64,000 nucleotides of DNA from Brugia malayi (Eukaryota; Nematoda; Chromadorea; Rhabditida; Onchocercidae), in assembly GCF_000002995.4 (NCBI RefSeq), contig NW_025062479.1:8113721-8177720 (forward strand), read 5' to 3'. Shown here one piece after another: positions 12,770-25,843 of the stretch (position 1 is its first letter; every line of letters begins with the position of its first letter). The position numbers were made by a program, and so were the translations under genes. The notes under the pieces were generated by a model, which did not search any database, had not been told where the DNA came from, and was given only the letters and a program-made list of their open reading frames with translations.

Positions 12770-14257
12770 TCGTTTTATATTTCAGAACAAAGCTATATAG
12801 CGAAGCTCTGATATATTTCCGAAAGAGTAAAGTGCATTTACCAAGATGAATAATCTCATTTACATAATTTGATTGTGTAAAACACAAAAAAAAAAAAAAT
12901 ATTTGGCGCAATTTCGCCATTCTTATTTCAGTTACTTTTTCGTAAGAATCACCTACCAGTTTTCCGTGTAACTTATACACAGTCATTATGTATTTCTAAT
13001 GAACTGAAGAAAAAATCAAAAAAGCATTACTTCAGACATTACATCGTAACCACACAAATAATAGCTCTGAATTGGAAATTTCTGAAAGAGACTGTATTGC
13101 AGTTCTACTACAGCCGGAAACACCTACAAGCAAATATATCAAGCGCGGTTCATTCAGATGAATTTGCAAGAAAAAAAAAAAAAAAAAAACAGTCAACAAA
13201 GAACAATACCCATCCTGAATGCATGGGAATAGCACGTCCAAAAACACTTTTCGTAAAGTGAATAATTTGCAACTAATTTTTCAGCAAATGCTCATGACTG
13301 TGGTACAGGCTAAAGTTCGCGAAAAATGATTAAATGGTTGATAAAAATATTCTTACAAACATGGCTTAAATAGAATAAGAATAGTCTTCAATTAAAGACG
13401 TATATTATACTTTACTTACAACTCATGTGAGCTCAATATTTCCAATAGAAGTTAGATATTTCACAAAAATTTTTATAACGTAGTCGTTAATTTCCATTTT
13501 GTTCCGATCAAAATTCCATTTCTTATCATGAAATAAAGCATTCACACTGAATTTTCCGAAATGTATCTTGAATTTCCTGATGAGAATTCAAAACTAGAAA
13601 TTACATAACGGTCTCTTGAGATGTGTTGTTGAACAATAGAATAGAATAAATCTGCAAATTTCATTTTTTACAAAGATCGCTACAATTTTTGCAATTTCCG
13701 ATTAACTATTTTTTGTATAATTTTAAACATTACACCAAAGAAGAAAAAATTGCCGAGACTACTTGAAGTTCTAATAAAATTTATTAGGAAGTGATATTAC
13801 ACCACAACATAACTGGCGTATTCTTTTTGTGCCAATTCAGAAAAATGAGATGAAGAGACAGAAAAGAGAGGTGATAAATCAAAAGCCATAAAATTTTAGC
13901 AATTCTACGAGATGTTTCAACAACATTCACTGTAAATGCTACTCCGCAGAATTCATTCAGTAGTAGAAGAAATACTAGAATAGTAGAGAAAGTAACTGTC
14001 AAGTCATCAAAGCGCAAAAAAATTATTAAATATCAAAAGTGTTGTAAGGTAGCATGTCCAATTTGTTGCAATATGCAGCTGATCCTGAGTGTTATGGATA
14101 ATTGTATTCTACTCTACATTTAAATATTAAAAATTTAACATTTATTCGCTTTTGTAGAAAATATCTTATTACGAGTATGCATATTAATAGGGTCAGAAGA
14201 TTGAATGACACTTTCATGAATGTACAACAGGCAGATTAATTAGAAAACATTTCAAAG
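12770..14257. other. Intergenic, no supported gene
   Basis: AT-rich sequence with poly-A/T runs (a long A run at about 13170-13189). Minus-strand open frames here (13032-13247 and 13784-14017, the latter Leu-rich and hydrophobic) lack recognisable motifs and good splice context, and I judge them unproven. I see nothing else. Confidence 0.5.
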
Positions 14258-14760
14258 TTATTTTATCGCCCAGAGCCTAACAGTTTCTTTCTCTACTGCT
14301 TGATTTTCCAACTCATTTTTATGTGCAGCCAGTCCATGTGAAAGATACAATGCTTGTGAAAAGTGCCTCGTCTCCAGAATGAGAGTATCTGTCTATCCAG
14401 CTTGCTTCTGCACTTCCTAAGATAATCGCGCGTTTGGATTATACTGTCCCTTAGCAACGCTCAAAATTGCACAAGTTGTCGAACTTTTTCTTCTTTCACT
14501 ACTTTCTTTATTCGTCCATAAGCGAGAGTGGTCATTAAGCGAAACTCATCTCCTCCGTCAGATGCGATTATCAATGTGTTCATAATGTTAAATGATTCAA
14601 TTCAATTCTTCATTAGTTGGGTCGTCAATGATCTTTGACTAGTACATTTTCATGGAATGCTTGAAAGTTTCAGAAGTTTGAACAGCCATGTTCGAAATGA
14701 TTTCCGTATCTTTGACTCGGTTTACAGTGGAATTATAGAGGAATATTTTTGACAATATTT
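14258..14760 (-). pseudogene. Probable decayed protein-coding remnant
   Basis: Read on the minus strand from about 14760 to 14258, the sequence keeps long stretches of protein-like composition, but they are interrupted. Segments include KDTEIISNMAVQTSETFKH, then a stop, a segment with IIDDPTNEEL, another stop, IIASDGGDEFRLM with KEEKVRQLVQF and a stop, RDSIIQTRDYLRKCRSKLD, and after a frame change TRHFSQALYLSHGLAAHKN, ending at TAA 14258. Helical, charged composition across successive frames suggests a gene broken by stops and a frameshift. I do not recognise the parent. It could instead be a real gene with exons I failed to parse. Confidence 0.35.
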
Positions 14761-15763
14761 TTCTTAGCATAATTTTCGTTCAATCCTTCGCTCAAAATAT
14801 AATCACTTATTGTTCCCTTATGTCAATAATTACTTTAACATCATATCAATATCAAGGACTTTTTTCCAGATTGATATCTAGTGCAGAAATTATAATTTGA
14901 AACTTACTATATGACAAATTTAAACACAATAGTTTCTCCTTTTTCGGTCTGTTTAGTTTAAAATAATCTGAAACCAAGTTTAGAATAACCTGAAACTACA
15001 GTATAGATCACTTTATTGCTATGAATATGTTCCGTAAGGTTTTGCCTGTCCTCAAATGTTAGAAAATGTGCGGCGATAACATGTTATGAGTTATCTAAAT
15101 GAACTTGCTCTTAGATTTTTCCCCAGATTTTCCACTTTTTATACCAGTTAAAAATGTAACTCTTATTTTTTATAAAAGTATTAACGCCTTCCTTCTTATG
15201 TCAGCTGCATCTTCTAAATTTTCATTGATTGTTGCTGAGGAACCCGACCATATAAAGCAATGACTCTTTTTAAGCTAGCAGAACTTATAATGGATAAAAA
15301 AAATTGCAGTAATAAGCTGAGAGAGATATGCGCTCAGATGAGATTTTTTGAGTGGAACAGCTTTGCAGTTATCGTCCTCCATGATATATCCTTTCTCTCA
15401 ACAGTTTTTACAGATAATTTTGATAGTCGAAATACAAAATATGTAAAGTCCTTCCAATAGGACAAAGAACGGCAGTGTTCTAACAGATTACCTATGCATC
15501 ACTCTAGTCCTACCTCTATACTTAGGTTAAGAACAGAAATGATATATATCTTGTAAATGTTCTGAAGCGGGAGTTCCGTAAAAAGAATAATGCAAAAAAG
15601 TCGTACCTTTTGTCAAGTAATATCCATTTTAGTGCTACTTCAGTTTTAGTTTCACTGCCATTCTTTACTCTTCATACAGAAATTAAGTGTTTAATTGTTA
15701 TATGTAGAAATTAGTGTTATGTGTCACTCTACTATTCATTTTTTCTATATTGAGGGTTAATTC
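14761..15763. other. Upstream region of the coiled-coil gene
   Basis: No gene supported. A 21-codon frame at 15198-15263 begins MSAASSKF, loosely resembling the first residues ([10 protein letters not shown]) of the true gene start at 15764. A 66-codon frame at 15260-15460 has no recognisable motif. The region presumably holds the promoter of the downstream gene, but I see no defined element. Confidence 0.4.
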
Positions 15764-18700
15764 ATGTCAGCGACGAGTGCTGCTGCTAAATTTGCCAACT
15801 TACACGATCAAAGACAGTCCAAAGAAAACAAATCACAAAGTAGTGTTGTTGAAGCAGATAGTAGCAGTTCAGTTCCAAATAATTCCATCAATTCGATTGA
15901 TCATACTGCATATTATATCGGTAAGTAGTATATTCAACTTAGCATATGATTTAAGCTATTACTAATTAGTGAAGAAAATAATGATTATGTTAGATATACT
16001 CGAAATATAGAAGTAGAGGCCAGTTCTAAACCTCTATTTTGAATTTTCATAAAACGTATGAAATTCGCAATTGCACTTCCAAATATGTTCGCATTATTGG
16101 AATTTTAGCAAAGCATGATTCTCCAGTTCATCCAAGTACATCGGGGGAAATATATGATCGCCGTAGAATGCTAAGAAGTATATATTCCTCGAAACGTCCA
16201 GCTCCAGCCACTAATTATCGCCTTTCTGTTAAGCCGTCATCCTTTCCCGTCGTACCACTAAAACTGTTGGAAAAACGACCAATCTATGGTATACTTTTTC
16301 CCGAAATCTGTCTCACTGTTATCTAAATTGCATCTCACTGAATGTGCTGGAAGAAAGCTCTAGAATTTTTCACACTTCTAGCATTGATGGAAGACTGATA
16401 TAATGTGGTTACATTGTCGAGGTGCAGCGGTACCAAAATGGCAAACAATTTAGGAATAGATAACTTAATTCTTTGCAGTATCATCGCAATTCTATCAGGG
16501 TAGAACGTCACAACAAGAACAGATCGATGATTTACAAGAGGAGCTGTATGGAATCAAACGAGTAAGCGAGCTGGGCTGCAAATAGTTGTAATCAATAATT
16601 CATACATGGTTCGGTTGAAGTAGAAAAAGTTGTGTGAGGAAAATACAGAGATCTAATACTGTTGATGATATTCCGAAATTACTCATTTTGAAGGGATAAT
16701 TCAAAATGATCACGATTGTATCAGGAGAACTGTAGCATTAAACTATGAGGTTACATATACACATATGACGTTGTTACTCGAAACTTGTGCCAATCTTTAT
16801 CAATCATTTTTCCACTTTCAGAATTACGCTGCTGCATTAAAGGAAAACGTTATATTAAAAACGCGTTTAAAACGTTCAAATAACGAAGTAGTAAAGAAAG
16901 ATCGTCAGTTACAGAATCTGTTGTTTATTCAGGTCTGTTGTTTATCTATTCATACATTACTTACAAGACTCTGTCCTATCGATTCTATGGTTTTGTTATA
17001 GACTTGTCTTGGTTAAATTAACTGCTGCTTTACTTTTATATTCAAAATTCGAGGATAACTGAGATATTCAGTATTGCTATAGTTTAGTCTAAAGGGTGCG
17101 CATTCGATGGCCAACAAGGAAACATGCTTGCAATGAAGCAGAAAATTGTAGTGCTGAAATCGCTTTTAAAAGAGAAGACCAACGAAATAAGGTTTTCATT
17201 GTTTTGTGTTTAGTGTTTAGTTTTAACTTGAGGAATTACTTATTAAACAGCATGCACTGTAACTATGATTTCAGTCGACTGAAACATGATCTTGAAGCAA
17301 TGAAAATACCAAATCATCAGGAGTATATCGAATCAGAATGTAACCAGTTGAAGCGTTATCTCACCTACATCACCCCTCCAATCAAGTCAGCATTGTTTTT
17401 CTTACTTCCATTTCTATAAATCTTTATCAATTATTATGTTTTGTTTGCTAAACATTTGTAACTCGTGTCAGACTATTAAAAAAAAATCTATTTATGAATT
17501 TTCAGCAAAATGAAGACTGATGTACGCAGTTTGCCGAAGAGACAAAAAAGCAATAATGATAGAAAATTGAAAGAAACAGTTAGCTTTCTGGAGAAAGAAA
17601 ATCATAAAATGCGTTCAAAACTACAAATTTTCTTTAACTCCTCAAATTGTCCTCCTGATGGTAAGCTTGACACACAAATTTGATGAGCTTACAAGTTTCA
17701 TAATGCTGAAATAATTTAAACATGTGGTCTAGTACTTTTTTCTCTCATTTCTTATACATACTGTCCCAAGAAATATCTCGTTTAGTATACCAAAGATAAG
17801 AAAAGCATCCGAACTGTTTTTAGTGATTTTTAAATTTTCAGAAAATTCGCTGACTTTTTTCCATCTTTCCGTTTCGGTTCATGAAGCATTTTCAGTCAGA
17901 AGGAAGCATTGAAGACTTGCTTTCAAAAATAAGTAACTTCATCTTATGTATAGCATGTATTCATTAAGCGCCTTTCACGTTAAGTGTCGGTTTGGCAACG
18001 AGAAACGAAAATTTATGAAGAGATCTGGCGAAGTTTGCTGATCTGTTGCCAATCTTTTTGTCGATTTGGCATCCGATAAAATGGTGCTTCCTAGAAAGGT
18101 AAATTGCTGACTGATATGAGTTTGGATGATCCTATGATGACAGAAAGAGGACAATAATCGATCTGTGGTGACGGCTGGTACAATACTTCTTTCTTCTTTA
18201 AACTGGTGTTTAGTCCAAAAAGCTCTGTAATTTCTGCAAAGCAGGAAGTTATATGTCCCAAGGACGCTTCTGTGTGAGCAACGATCTGCGAAGAGTAATT
18301 CTCGGATAAGATTATGTGATTTTTGGTATGTGATTTCAATTGTTTGACATTGAGTAAACCTTCGTCGGTATGATATCAAATGTAAATACTGTTTTCTCCA
18401 TCGAGGTTGCCGAGACTCTTTGGAGCATTATGTTGAAGAACAATGTGAATAGAATTGATGCGAGGACGCAACCTTGTTTCACGCCATTGATTATCGCGAA
18501 GCAATCAAAGAGTGTCGTATCTAATTTGACTACACCGATCCTCGTTCATTTAAGAAACATGATTATCGCTGCAAAATTCTTCCAGAAGTCTTTTCTGCTC
18601 ATGGTAATAAATGCTTTATTTGAGTCAATAGATGTCACATAGAATCCTTTGTTTTGTTCTCTATACTTTTCTTGAAGTTGTCTGAGAACAATGTCATGTC

Positions 18701-21700
18701 TGCAGTGCTTCTATTAACTCGGCAACCACATTGGTTCTCAGGTAAAAGTGTTTCTGCAGTAGTGCGTACTAATCTGTTCAAAAGTATTCTTGCAACAATT
18801 TTACCAGCAATAGAGAACAGCGTTATATCTCGATAGTTTGAATAATCGGACTTTTCTTTTTGTCGTGCAAGGTGATTTCTTCTTATCGTTCCAACAGCTC
18901 ACAATAAGTTTGTGGAATTAACGTGGAATGTATGGCCTCCATGCTTCTAGATTTCGGATTGCCTTGAGAATATCATGCAGAGTGGAAGCTACGTTCAATT
19001 CAGTAGTTTTCATCGATTGTTGAGTGATAAGTGAGCGGTGTGCACTGAAGAGAGATTGAAAGTTTTAAACCATCGCTTTGAAGTGGAAGGTTTATCTGTG
19101 AGAAGAGCGACAATCTGAACTGAGAAGAGGACTGTGAATCTGATGTGTTGTCTGTGCACTAATTTCAGCTTCGTAGAGTTCCTGGAATCCTTTTGTACTG
19201 GATTGACTCACCACTTGTTTTTGATGTCCCGAAGTTTCGTTGAAGCTTAATGCATGCAAGACGAAAAGCTACCTTTCTTGCAAGATAGGATGGGTGAGTG
19301 AGATGCACTCGGTGAGGAGCCTGTTCATGAATAGCAAGCAAGCAGTTCTTGCATCTGCAGATGTTTTCATCTAACCAATCTTTGGATTTCTTTGATATGA
19401 ACCTAAGCATTCTGCGGAGGACTGCTGGGTAATATATTCATGAGTTGCCAGAGTGGTGTAGAGGAGGAATGTATTGGCTGGTCTGCAAGACTGGTTTGAA
19501 GGTTAGTCTGGAAGTTGTCTCTTATCGTAGTAACTTCAAGATTTGAACTACTTACTGAGAATATTTCCTCGTTTAGGTTTGGCCTGAAAGTGAAAATTGA
19601 GTTTTCATCGCAAAGCTGTTTATTTGACATTCAGCGCTAAGCGTCATTCAAGTTGAAGCGCAGTGGGTGAGGTGCTAATATTTGGATCGAGAGTGCATCC
19701 ACATCATTTTTTGGCTGTTTTTCTGCTCAAAGATGATGTCTGTGTCGTAGCAGTATGCGTCTATTATCGTTGAAGTTTCCAACACCATGTTTGCCTTGTA
19801 TTCCTTTCTAAACCTTAGAATTCTTTCCTACTTTGGCATTGAAATCATCAAGGATTATGATTTTATCGTCTACAGGAATCTTTCGGATAAGATGGAGAAA
19901 GCTAATATTGAATTTGTTTTTTCTGCGGCATTAACTCGGAGAATCTATCCGTGGTATCAGACATGATTTTGATGTTTCAACATGAGTCAATCTGAAAACA
20001 CGTTTGAAAGTAGGAAAAAATGTGTATAGTCATAGCAGAATACATGTGTTGATTGCGATTAGCTAATCAGGTAGAACGTGGAAATCAGCTTTGGTTAGGT
20101 TCCTTTTCCAAAACTCATCTCCATATGGAGCAAGCAGTATTCTCTTTGGAAATTGGTCCTTTACGATGCTGCAGAAAAAACTGTCATCTTCGAAGTCAGT
20201 CTCGACCGACGGGTCTAAAACCTCTTGCATGTAGTTTTAGACTTCAGCTCCAGTGGTACCTATCATCTGCCGTTTCCACATCTTTGCTAGTGAACTTTGC
20301 GAAAGCAGGTATATTCTTCGAGTTTGCGCAATGAGTTTTTTAAATGGCAGCACGCCCGGAACTTTCCCATTATTTACGTTTAAAATCCAGGGAATTCGCA
20401 GGTAGTAGATTTATTTGGGATATCGTTTTTGTAGACCACTTTCCAAGATAACGAATTCCGTCTGTTCCCTAAAGCCAATGAGCGTATGCTACTCATGGGC
20501 AGATTATGTGAAACTTCAGTTAGGACTGATCTGTTTATGGAAGGCCATACTGGAGCCATACGTACTGCCAGCATAGCTCGCAACTTCAGAACATCACGCC
20601 AGCTTTTCTCTCATCACAACGGATGTACACAATTAAAATATTGTGCTTTAACTGCCTAGCTTTTGAACATTCGATGGTCACAGTACTTTACGTATGCTCC
20701 ATGTTTTTACCAAAAAGACACAGCAGACTATTGAGGTCTCCTTGTTCTTCGCTTTGCAATTGCTCACATCATATCTAGGTAAGGTATAATGATTTTGTTA
20801 TTACTATTTAATTTACAGATTTTTTGCTTCTTTTTATTAGCATTATTAAAAATAAATTTCTGAACTAAACAGCTACTTTCTTGTAAAGTATGTGTATGTA
20901 ATTAGTTTACGATTAACAAGTTTCACTGAATTTTTTCATCACGGTAAAAAATGCTTGGCTGAGGAATGAATACTGAAGAAAGACTGATTATCTTTTACTG
21001 CTGTTAAATGGATATCAGTACAAAATTGATAAGTTAAGAATGTGGCCGTGCATGATGTTAGTAGAGGCTAGACTTAGTTGTGTTATATGGAATGTGTGTG
21101 TGTGTGAATTAATCGAAAGAAAGTCTTATCAGTACTAAAGGCGTTACTAAATTTCCTGTAGAATGCATTTTTCTTCACTTGGTACAGCGTAATAGGTTTT
21201 GCAGATACCAATTATTATTTAATTACGGATCGTCGATCCTGCAAGAACGTATTTTGCTTGATTATTCCGTGTTTACTCGCAATTTAGTATTTAAGTTGCT
21301 TGTTTGTTTATTTCTCAATTTTGACAAAATTTTTCTTTAAAGTGAGGAAAAACGAATTTGACTCATTTCAATGCTTGTTTTCGATAAATCAGGGATGGGA
21401 TAACCTGAGGATAGTTCTCTACGAGACAATGTCTCTAAACAACTGGTTTTTCATTTCACTCCAAAGGAAAAATTGCATTAAGAAGAATGGCAAAAAAGCA
21501 ACATTGAGCAGTTAGTGGAGCATGACAAATTTCAGACGCCTGGTAAACTTCATTTGGGAACTCTATTTCGAATTTCTTTAAAAAATTTTTGCAGTGTTAT
21601 CTACGTTTGAACGTGAAGAACTTATTGCATTGATTAATCATCTGAAAGGTGAACTGAGAAAGAAAGAAGAGCGAAAAAACAGTTGTAATGCTAAAAGTGG

Positions 21701-22858
21701 ATGGTCCAGACAGAAAGATACTTCACCAGTATACGTTCATAAATTACTGCCAGTGAAGCATGAATTCAAAATACCTACAAAGCAGATGAGGACTATCAAG
21801 TAAGACAAAACTTCGAAATTTTCTTTTAGAAAGGCACGAACATTTGTCTTGAATTCTTACGTTAATTTAGCATTTTTGTGTGTGAAAAGGCATTTGTTTG
21901 TGTATGAAAAAGACTAAGGAAAAAAAAGTAAGGATCTGTTTTCTACAGGAATATGTTCTACAGGGATTATTAAGATGATTTCGTAGAATATCTGTCTTTT
22001 TTCATTTTGATACTTTTTATTATGCTCAGGATTAATTATTTATAATAAGTGGAGGGGCGTGGAACTTTATCATTGCCTTGTGAATGATTTATTTTGCATT
22101 TCAGTAAGCTCATAGCACTAAGTAATGAAACTGAGGAAAAATCGCGAGCAGAAATAATAAAAATTCATGCTGAGGATGAAGCAGAGAGAACAACAATATG
22201 TACAATAAAAATGACAGGATCACCAAAAGTTGGGACTCCAGTTGAAAAATCGGGACCAAATGCTAATGATTGGGAAAGTGATGATAGTTTTGCAAGGTTT
22301 AACCATCCCTTAAATCGTCTTTACCGATTAATTTTTTCGTTCTTTTTTTAAGCCGTTATTTTACAGTGCTTCCAAAAACTTGAAAAGACATCACATTTAA
22401 AAAAACTTTCTGTGCTTTATTCTTGTATATCACACAGAATAGTGGTTGGTACAAAAATGGAGAATGTAACTGAAAGACCAGTTAGTGGAAAAGGAGATGT
22501 ATCTGGACAAGCGGAAGATGAAAGCAGAGTAGCTGAACAAAAGGAACATAGATCTGAGACAATTCAAAGAAACTGGCAAAAATATGAAAATAAAGAAAAA
22601 CAAATTAGTGAACATCCAGTCATTAAGGATAATGTGGATGAATGTAAAAAAGTATTCGACGATGTTGCAAATAGTAAACTGATAAAAGAGAGCTCAAACA
22701 GTTATGGTGAAGTTCAAGAATGGACTGAAGAAGAGGATTCATCAAGTGATACGCATGAACAGCTAGAGAAGGTGGCATCAATAAAGAAAATAGAAAGACA
22801 AGAGAAAGTGAAATTCGAAAGTGCGGAAAGAGTGGAAATGAAGAAAGAAGTAAGCTAA
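15764..22858 (+). CDS. Coiled-coil protein, 11 exons, about 592 residues
   Basis: Exons in phase: 15764-15920, 16109-16288, 16479-16561, 16822-16932, 17088-17191, 17275-17385, 17506-17660, 21483-21542, 21595-21799, 22105-22296 and 22438-22858 (stop TAA), 1779 coding bases. The Ser-rich N-terminus ([20 protein letters not shown]) is followed by heptad-like charged helices (around [27 protein letters not shown] and [19 protein letters not shown]). The long C-terminal exon is very Glu/Lys/Ser-rich and probably disordered. The pattern suits a cytoskeletal, centrosomal or ciliary structural protein, but I do not recognise the family. The 3.8-kb seventh intron holds an inverted RTE-type retroelement. 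The 60-base exon 8 has a weak 3' splice site and can be skipped without changing frame. The stop overlaps a GTAAGC, so a further exon is possible. Confidence 0.85.
17950..20600 (-). mobile_element. Degenerate RTE-type non-LTR retrotransposon in an intron
   Basis: On the minus strand, broken frames carry the parts of an RTE-clade LINE in the right order. The endonuclease end is at about 19815-19880 ([12 protein letters not shown]), then a motif like MWMHSRSKY near 19670-19705 (family: WMHPRSKHWH). A linker follows at about 19165-19390 (KDWLDEN). The reverse transcriptase begins near 18690-18840 ([32 protein letters not shown]), continues at 18432-18491 ([18 protein letters not shown]), reaches LLFADRC near 18277-18297, and ends with FTFLGST near 18060-18115. 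The catalytic FADD box reads FADR, and the protein is split by stops and frame changes, so the copy is dead. The 5' boundary (about 20.0-20.6 kb) is uncertain and no target-site duplication was identified. The element lies antisense to its host gene. Confidence 0.85.
21483..21542 (+). other. In-phase 60-base exon of the coiled-coil gene
   Basis: This segment encodes a Glu/Gln-rich piece ([17 protein letters not shown]) that runs naturally into the next exon. It has a good 5' splice site (GTAAAC) but a weak 3' site (GCATTAAG). Flanking phases are identical, so inclusion or skipping both keep the frame. This is the typical arrangement of a cassette exon. Confidence 0.6.
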
Positions 22859-25843
22859 TCTGTAAATTTTTCTAATAGTTAAAAATAGTAAAAGGACCAT
22901 ATTGATTCGAGTTTTCTTTAATGATCAAATTCGAGTAAGCATATATTCATTCTATTCATCTTATGAAAAGTGGACTAAGGACATATAAGCTATTATCTTT
23001 TTCATCTCCGTCTATAGAGAAGAATTTTCCAACTTTTATCACTGAAGAATGTAGTATTTCAGGTTATACTCAATCTTGTTTCCCGATCAATATTACGAAC
23101 AACATCAGCGCATCTGAAACGTTTAGAACTTTTGATTGCTAAAACCAACTCACATTCATCGTCTCCATGATGTACTACTGCAAATGAAAGAAATCAGTTT
23201 AGCGATATCGGTAGAAGTACTCATAATCATCTATACGTCGTAGTATATCTGTAGTTAATTTCTGAGAGTAAAATATTTCCATTATATATACCGCACATTT
23301 TAACTAATTCCTAACAATATTTTCTAAAAATTTTGCTGAAGGTTTTAAATATTATACTCCAAATTTTTATGAGCTGCATTAGGCCAAACTTTTTAAAGTG
23401 TTCTTTAAAATACTTAGGACTTCAAATCATTAGTTCATATTTCTGACTTGAGTTGAAAGGCAAAAATGCAGTTTTAGTGTATATTCATTTTGGTTTATCT
23501 TCAAATACGGCAATTATTAAGGTGGCAGTATTGTGTAGCTGAATGAGCAAAAAACATTTTGTTGGTTTTATTTATTTTTCTTCGTATTTTTATTCGATTT
23601 GAGGCATTTTGATGGACGGAGATTTTTGAAGCCTTGTTTTTCCTTTCGAAGAGCATTCTTCTTATTTCATGCACAACTTAGTTGAGATTCCAAAACATTC
23701 ATAAATTTTGATCTTATTTTAATACTTTATGTCATATCTGATTTTTTTACCTACAAAAATAAAGCTTTAAGCGATAAGGAATATCTTTGTTCTGAAATTT
23801 AGAAAATAAATTGACTAGTTTGATACCTGTCAATCACTATGGATTGCTGTATTTTTGAAGTGTTTAATAACAGAAAAAAAACTTGGTCAATATCGTTTGG
23901 AGGCCACTCACCTAAATTTTGTGTTCGAATTACATTTCTGCTTGCTGGTAAAACACTCTGATCTACTTTTATGAATTTTTCAATTTAAAAAATGTTCAAG
24001 AAAAATTTGGATAAAACATTGGTGTACGAGTTGGCGGCAGTAGTTTTAAGTTCGCTGTCATTTTTTTAGGACTTTTTTGCTTTAAAAAAGTTGTGTTGAT
24101 TGACTTTATCTTGCTGTATAAAAGATAACAACATATTGTCTTAGTTTGAATCACTTATTTATCATAAAGAAAACGTTAGAAGAAGTGGTACTCTCTTGCG
24201 GACTTTGTAAATTACTATTATTCCGTGAAATACAGTTATGATGAGGATGTTACAACAGAACGAATTTGTGGTGCTGATACAACCTATTCGGTTACTATGT
24301 GCGGCTTTTTGTCCTAGAAATATTTTTTTTAAAGATAATATTAGAAAATAAGCTTTTATTTTGTTGCATATTTAATTTTATATATTTGAGGAATTTTGCA
24401 AGAATAGACTGAAATATTACGGCAGTTTATGAATAATTCGATGCTTAGTCTCATAGCATAACACTCATTGTAAATGCACATTAAAAACTGATGAAACCAA
24501 GAAAAAGTGTAACGGTTTAATAAAACGAATATATGAATGAGAACAATAAAATTTCCTCAAGATGATATACAGGAAGATATTACAAAATACTGAAAAAACT
24601 GAAAAACTGGTGAAGGAATCTGAAAAGTCATTTCGTATGAGTAGTCATTCCGTTTTTCATTGTTCTACGTATGCCGAAAACTGGGATCTGTGGAATTCCG
24701 TACAATAATTGTTAAAAAAGGCTATTTATACTTCACATATATCGCTTTGCATCGAAAAAGTAAACCTCCAAAAAAAAAAAAAAAAAATCTAGCAATACGT
24801 TCTCCTTCATTTTCAGATATTAAGAAATGCTTTATAATTTCATTGGAAACTATTCCAGACATTTAGTACAAAATATTCCTGCATCTGAAAATTAAAAAAA
24901 TAGAAAACAGTTTCAAAATCATCGCACTGTAACGATCTTAAAACGACCTGAACACATATATAATAATAGTTTTGACTAGTTTGCATGCAAGCTCTTTTTC
25001 ATTAAAGTGTTACTTTTGTTAACGTTTGCATCTTCAAAATATTTATAAGGCTAATTTCAAAATTCCGAAATCACCGAACGTCCAGTATATGACGCAGCAA
25101 AGCAGTATTATGAGGAATTTAGTGCAAAGAAATATGAGATATTGGTAATAAACGAACAAGTGATGCAAACATTATTATAGTTTTTCTAGCTACTGAAATT
25201 ATTATCCGTTTCACGTATCTCATGTCTTCGCTTTCTGTCACTACAGTCTTTATCATATTCAGCGGAACAGTTTTCTACATAATCTCCTGCAAAAGCATAC
25301 AAATAATGAAAAAAGTATATTCACTTGAATCTTGCCTCTTTAAAAATTTCTCAAATTAATATACAAGAATTTAAGGAGGAATTTATAACTGATTCTGTTT
25401 ACAATGTTATGGAGAATGTAAGAGAAAAAAAAAACTAGCCAATATTGTCTCGTTCAATGTCGTTTGTTTCGTTCCTTTTCTTTAGCGTAATCAAAGTCTT
25501 CACGATAGTTTCTTCATCAATCCTCTTTATTTGCTCCCGAAATAGAGATTTCCCAAGTTCATTGATATTGCCTAGCTTAAGGTAATCTCTTTAATGTTTA
25601 ATAACACTTTCATCAATAATTTGACGGAAGAAACTTGGCATAAAATTTGTTGTCCAAAAACTATAATAAAATATCGCTAGCAGAAGCTACAATAGAAGCT
25701 CAGCTTACGATTAAAAAACCTTTCTTGTTTGCCACAATGTTAGGCATAAAAACCAGACTTGCAAGAAAAAAGCAATCAACCCGTTCTTTTATCGCTTACT
25801 TTTCTGTATTATCCGTGTTCACGAAACCAATTTATGCCTCGTA
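22859..25843. other. Convergent intergenic region
   Basis: This lies between the 3' ends of the coiled-coil gene (+) and the CPG4-like gene (-). It is AT-rich with homopolymer runs (A run at about 24772-24787). Short open frames near 24660 and 25647 have no recognisable features. No gene supported. Confidence 0.55.

Noticed and set aside
18370..18836. Plus-strand ORFs in the large intron
   Set aside because: They are antisense to the reverse transcriptase remnant on the minus strand.
20053..20334. 93-codon plus-strand ORF
   Set aside because: Lies at the 5' edge of the antisense retroelement; no independent coding signal.
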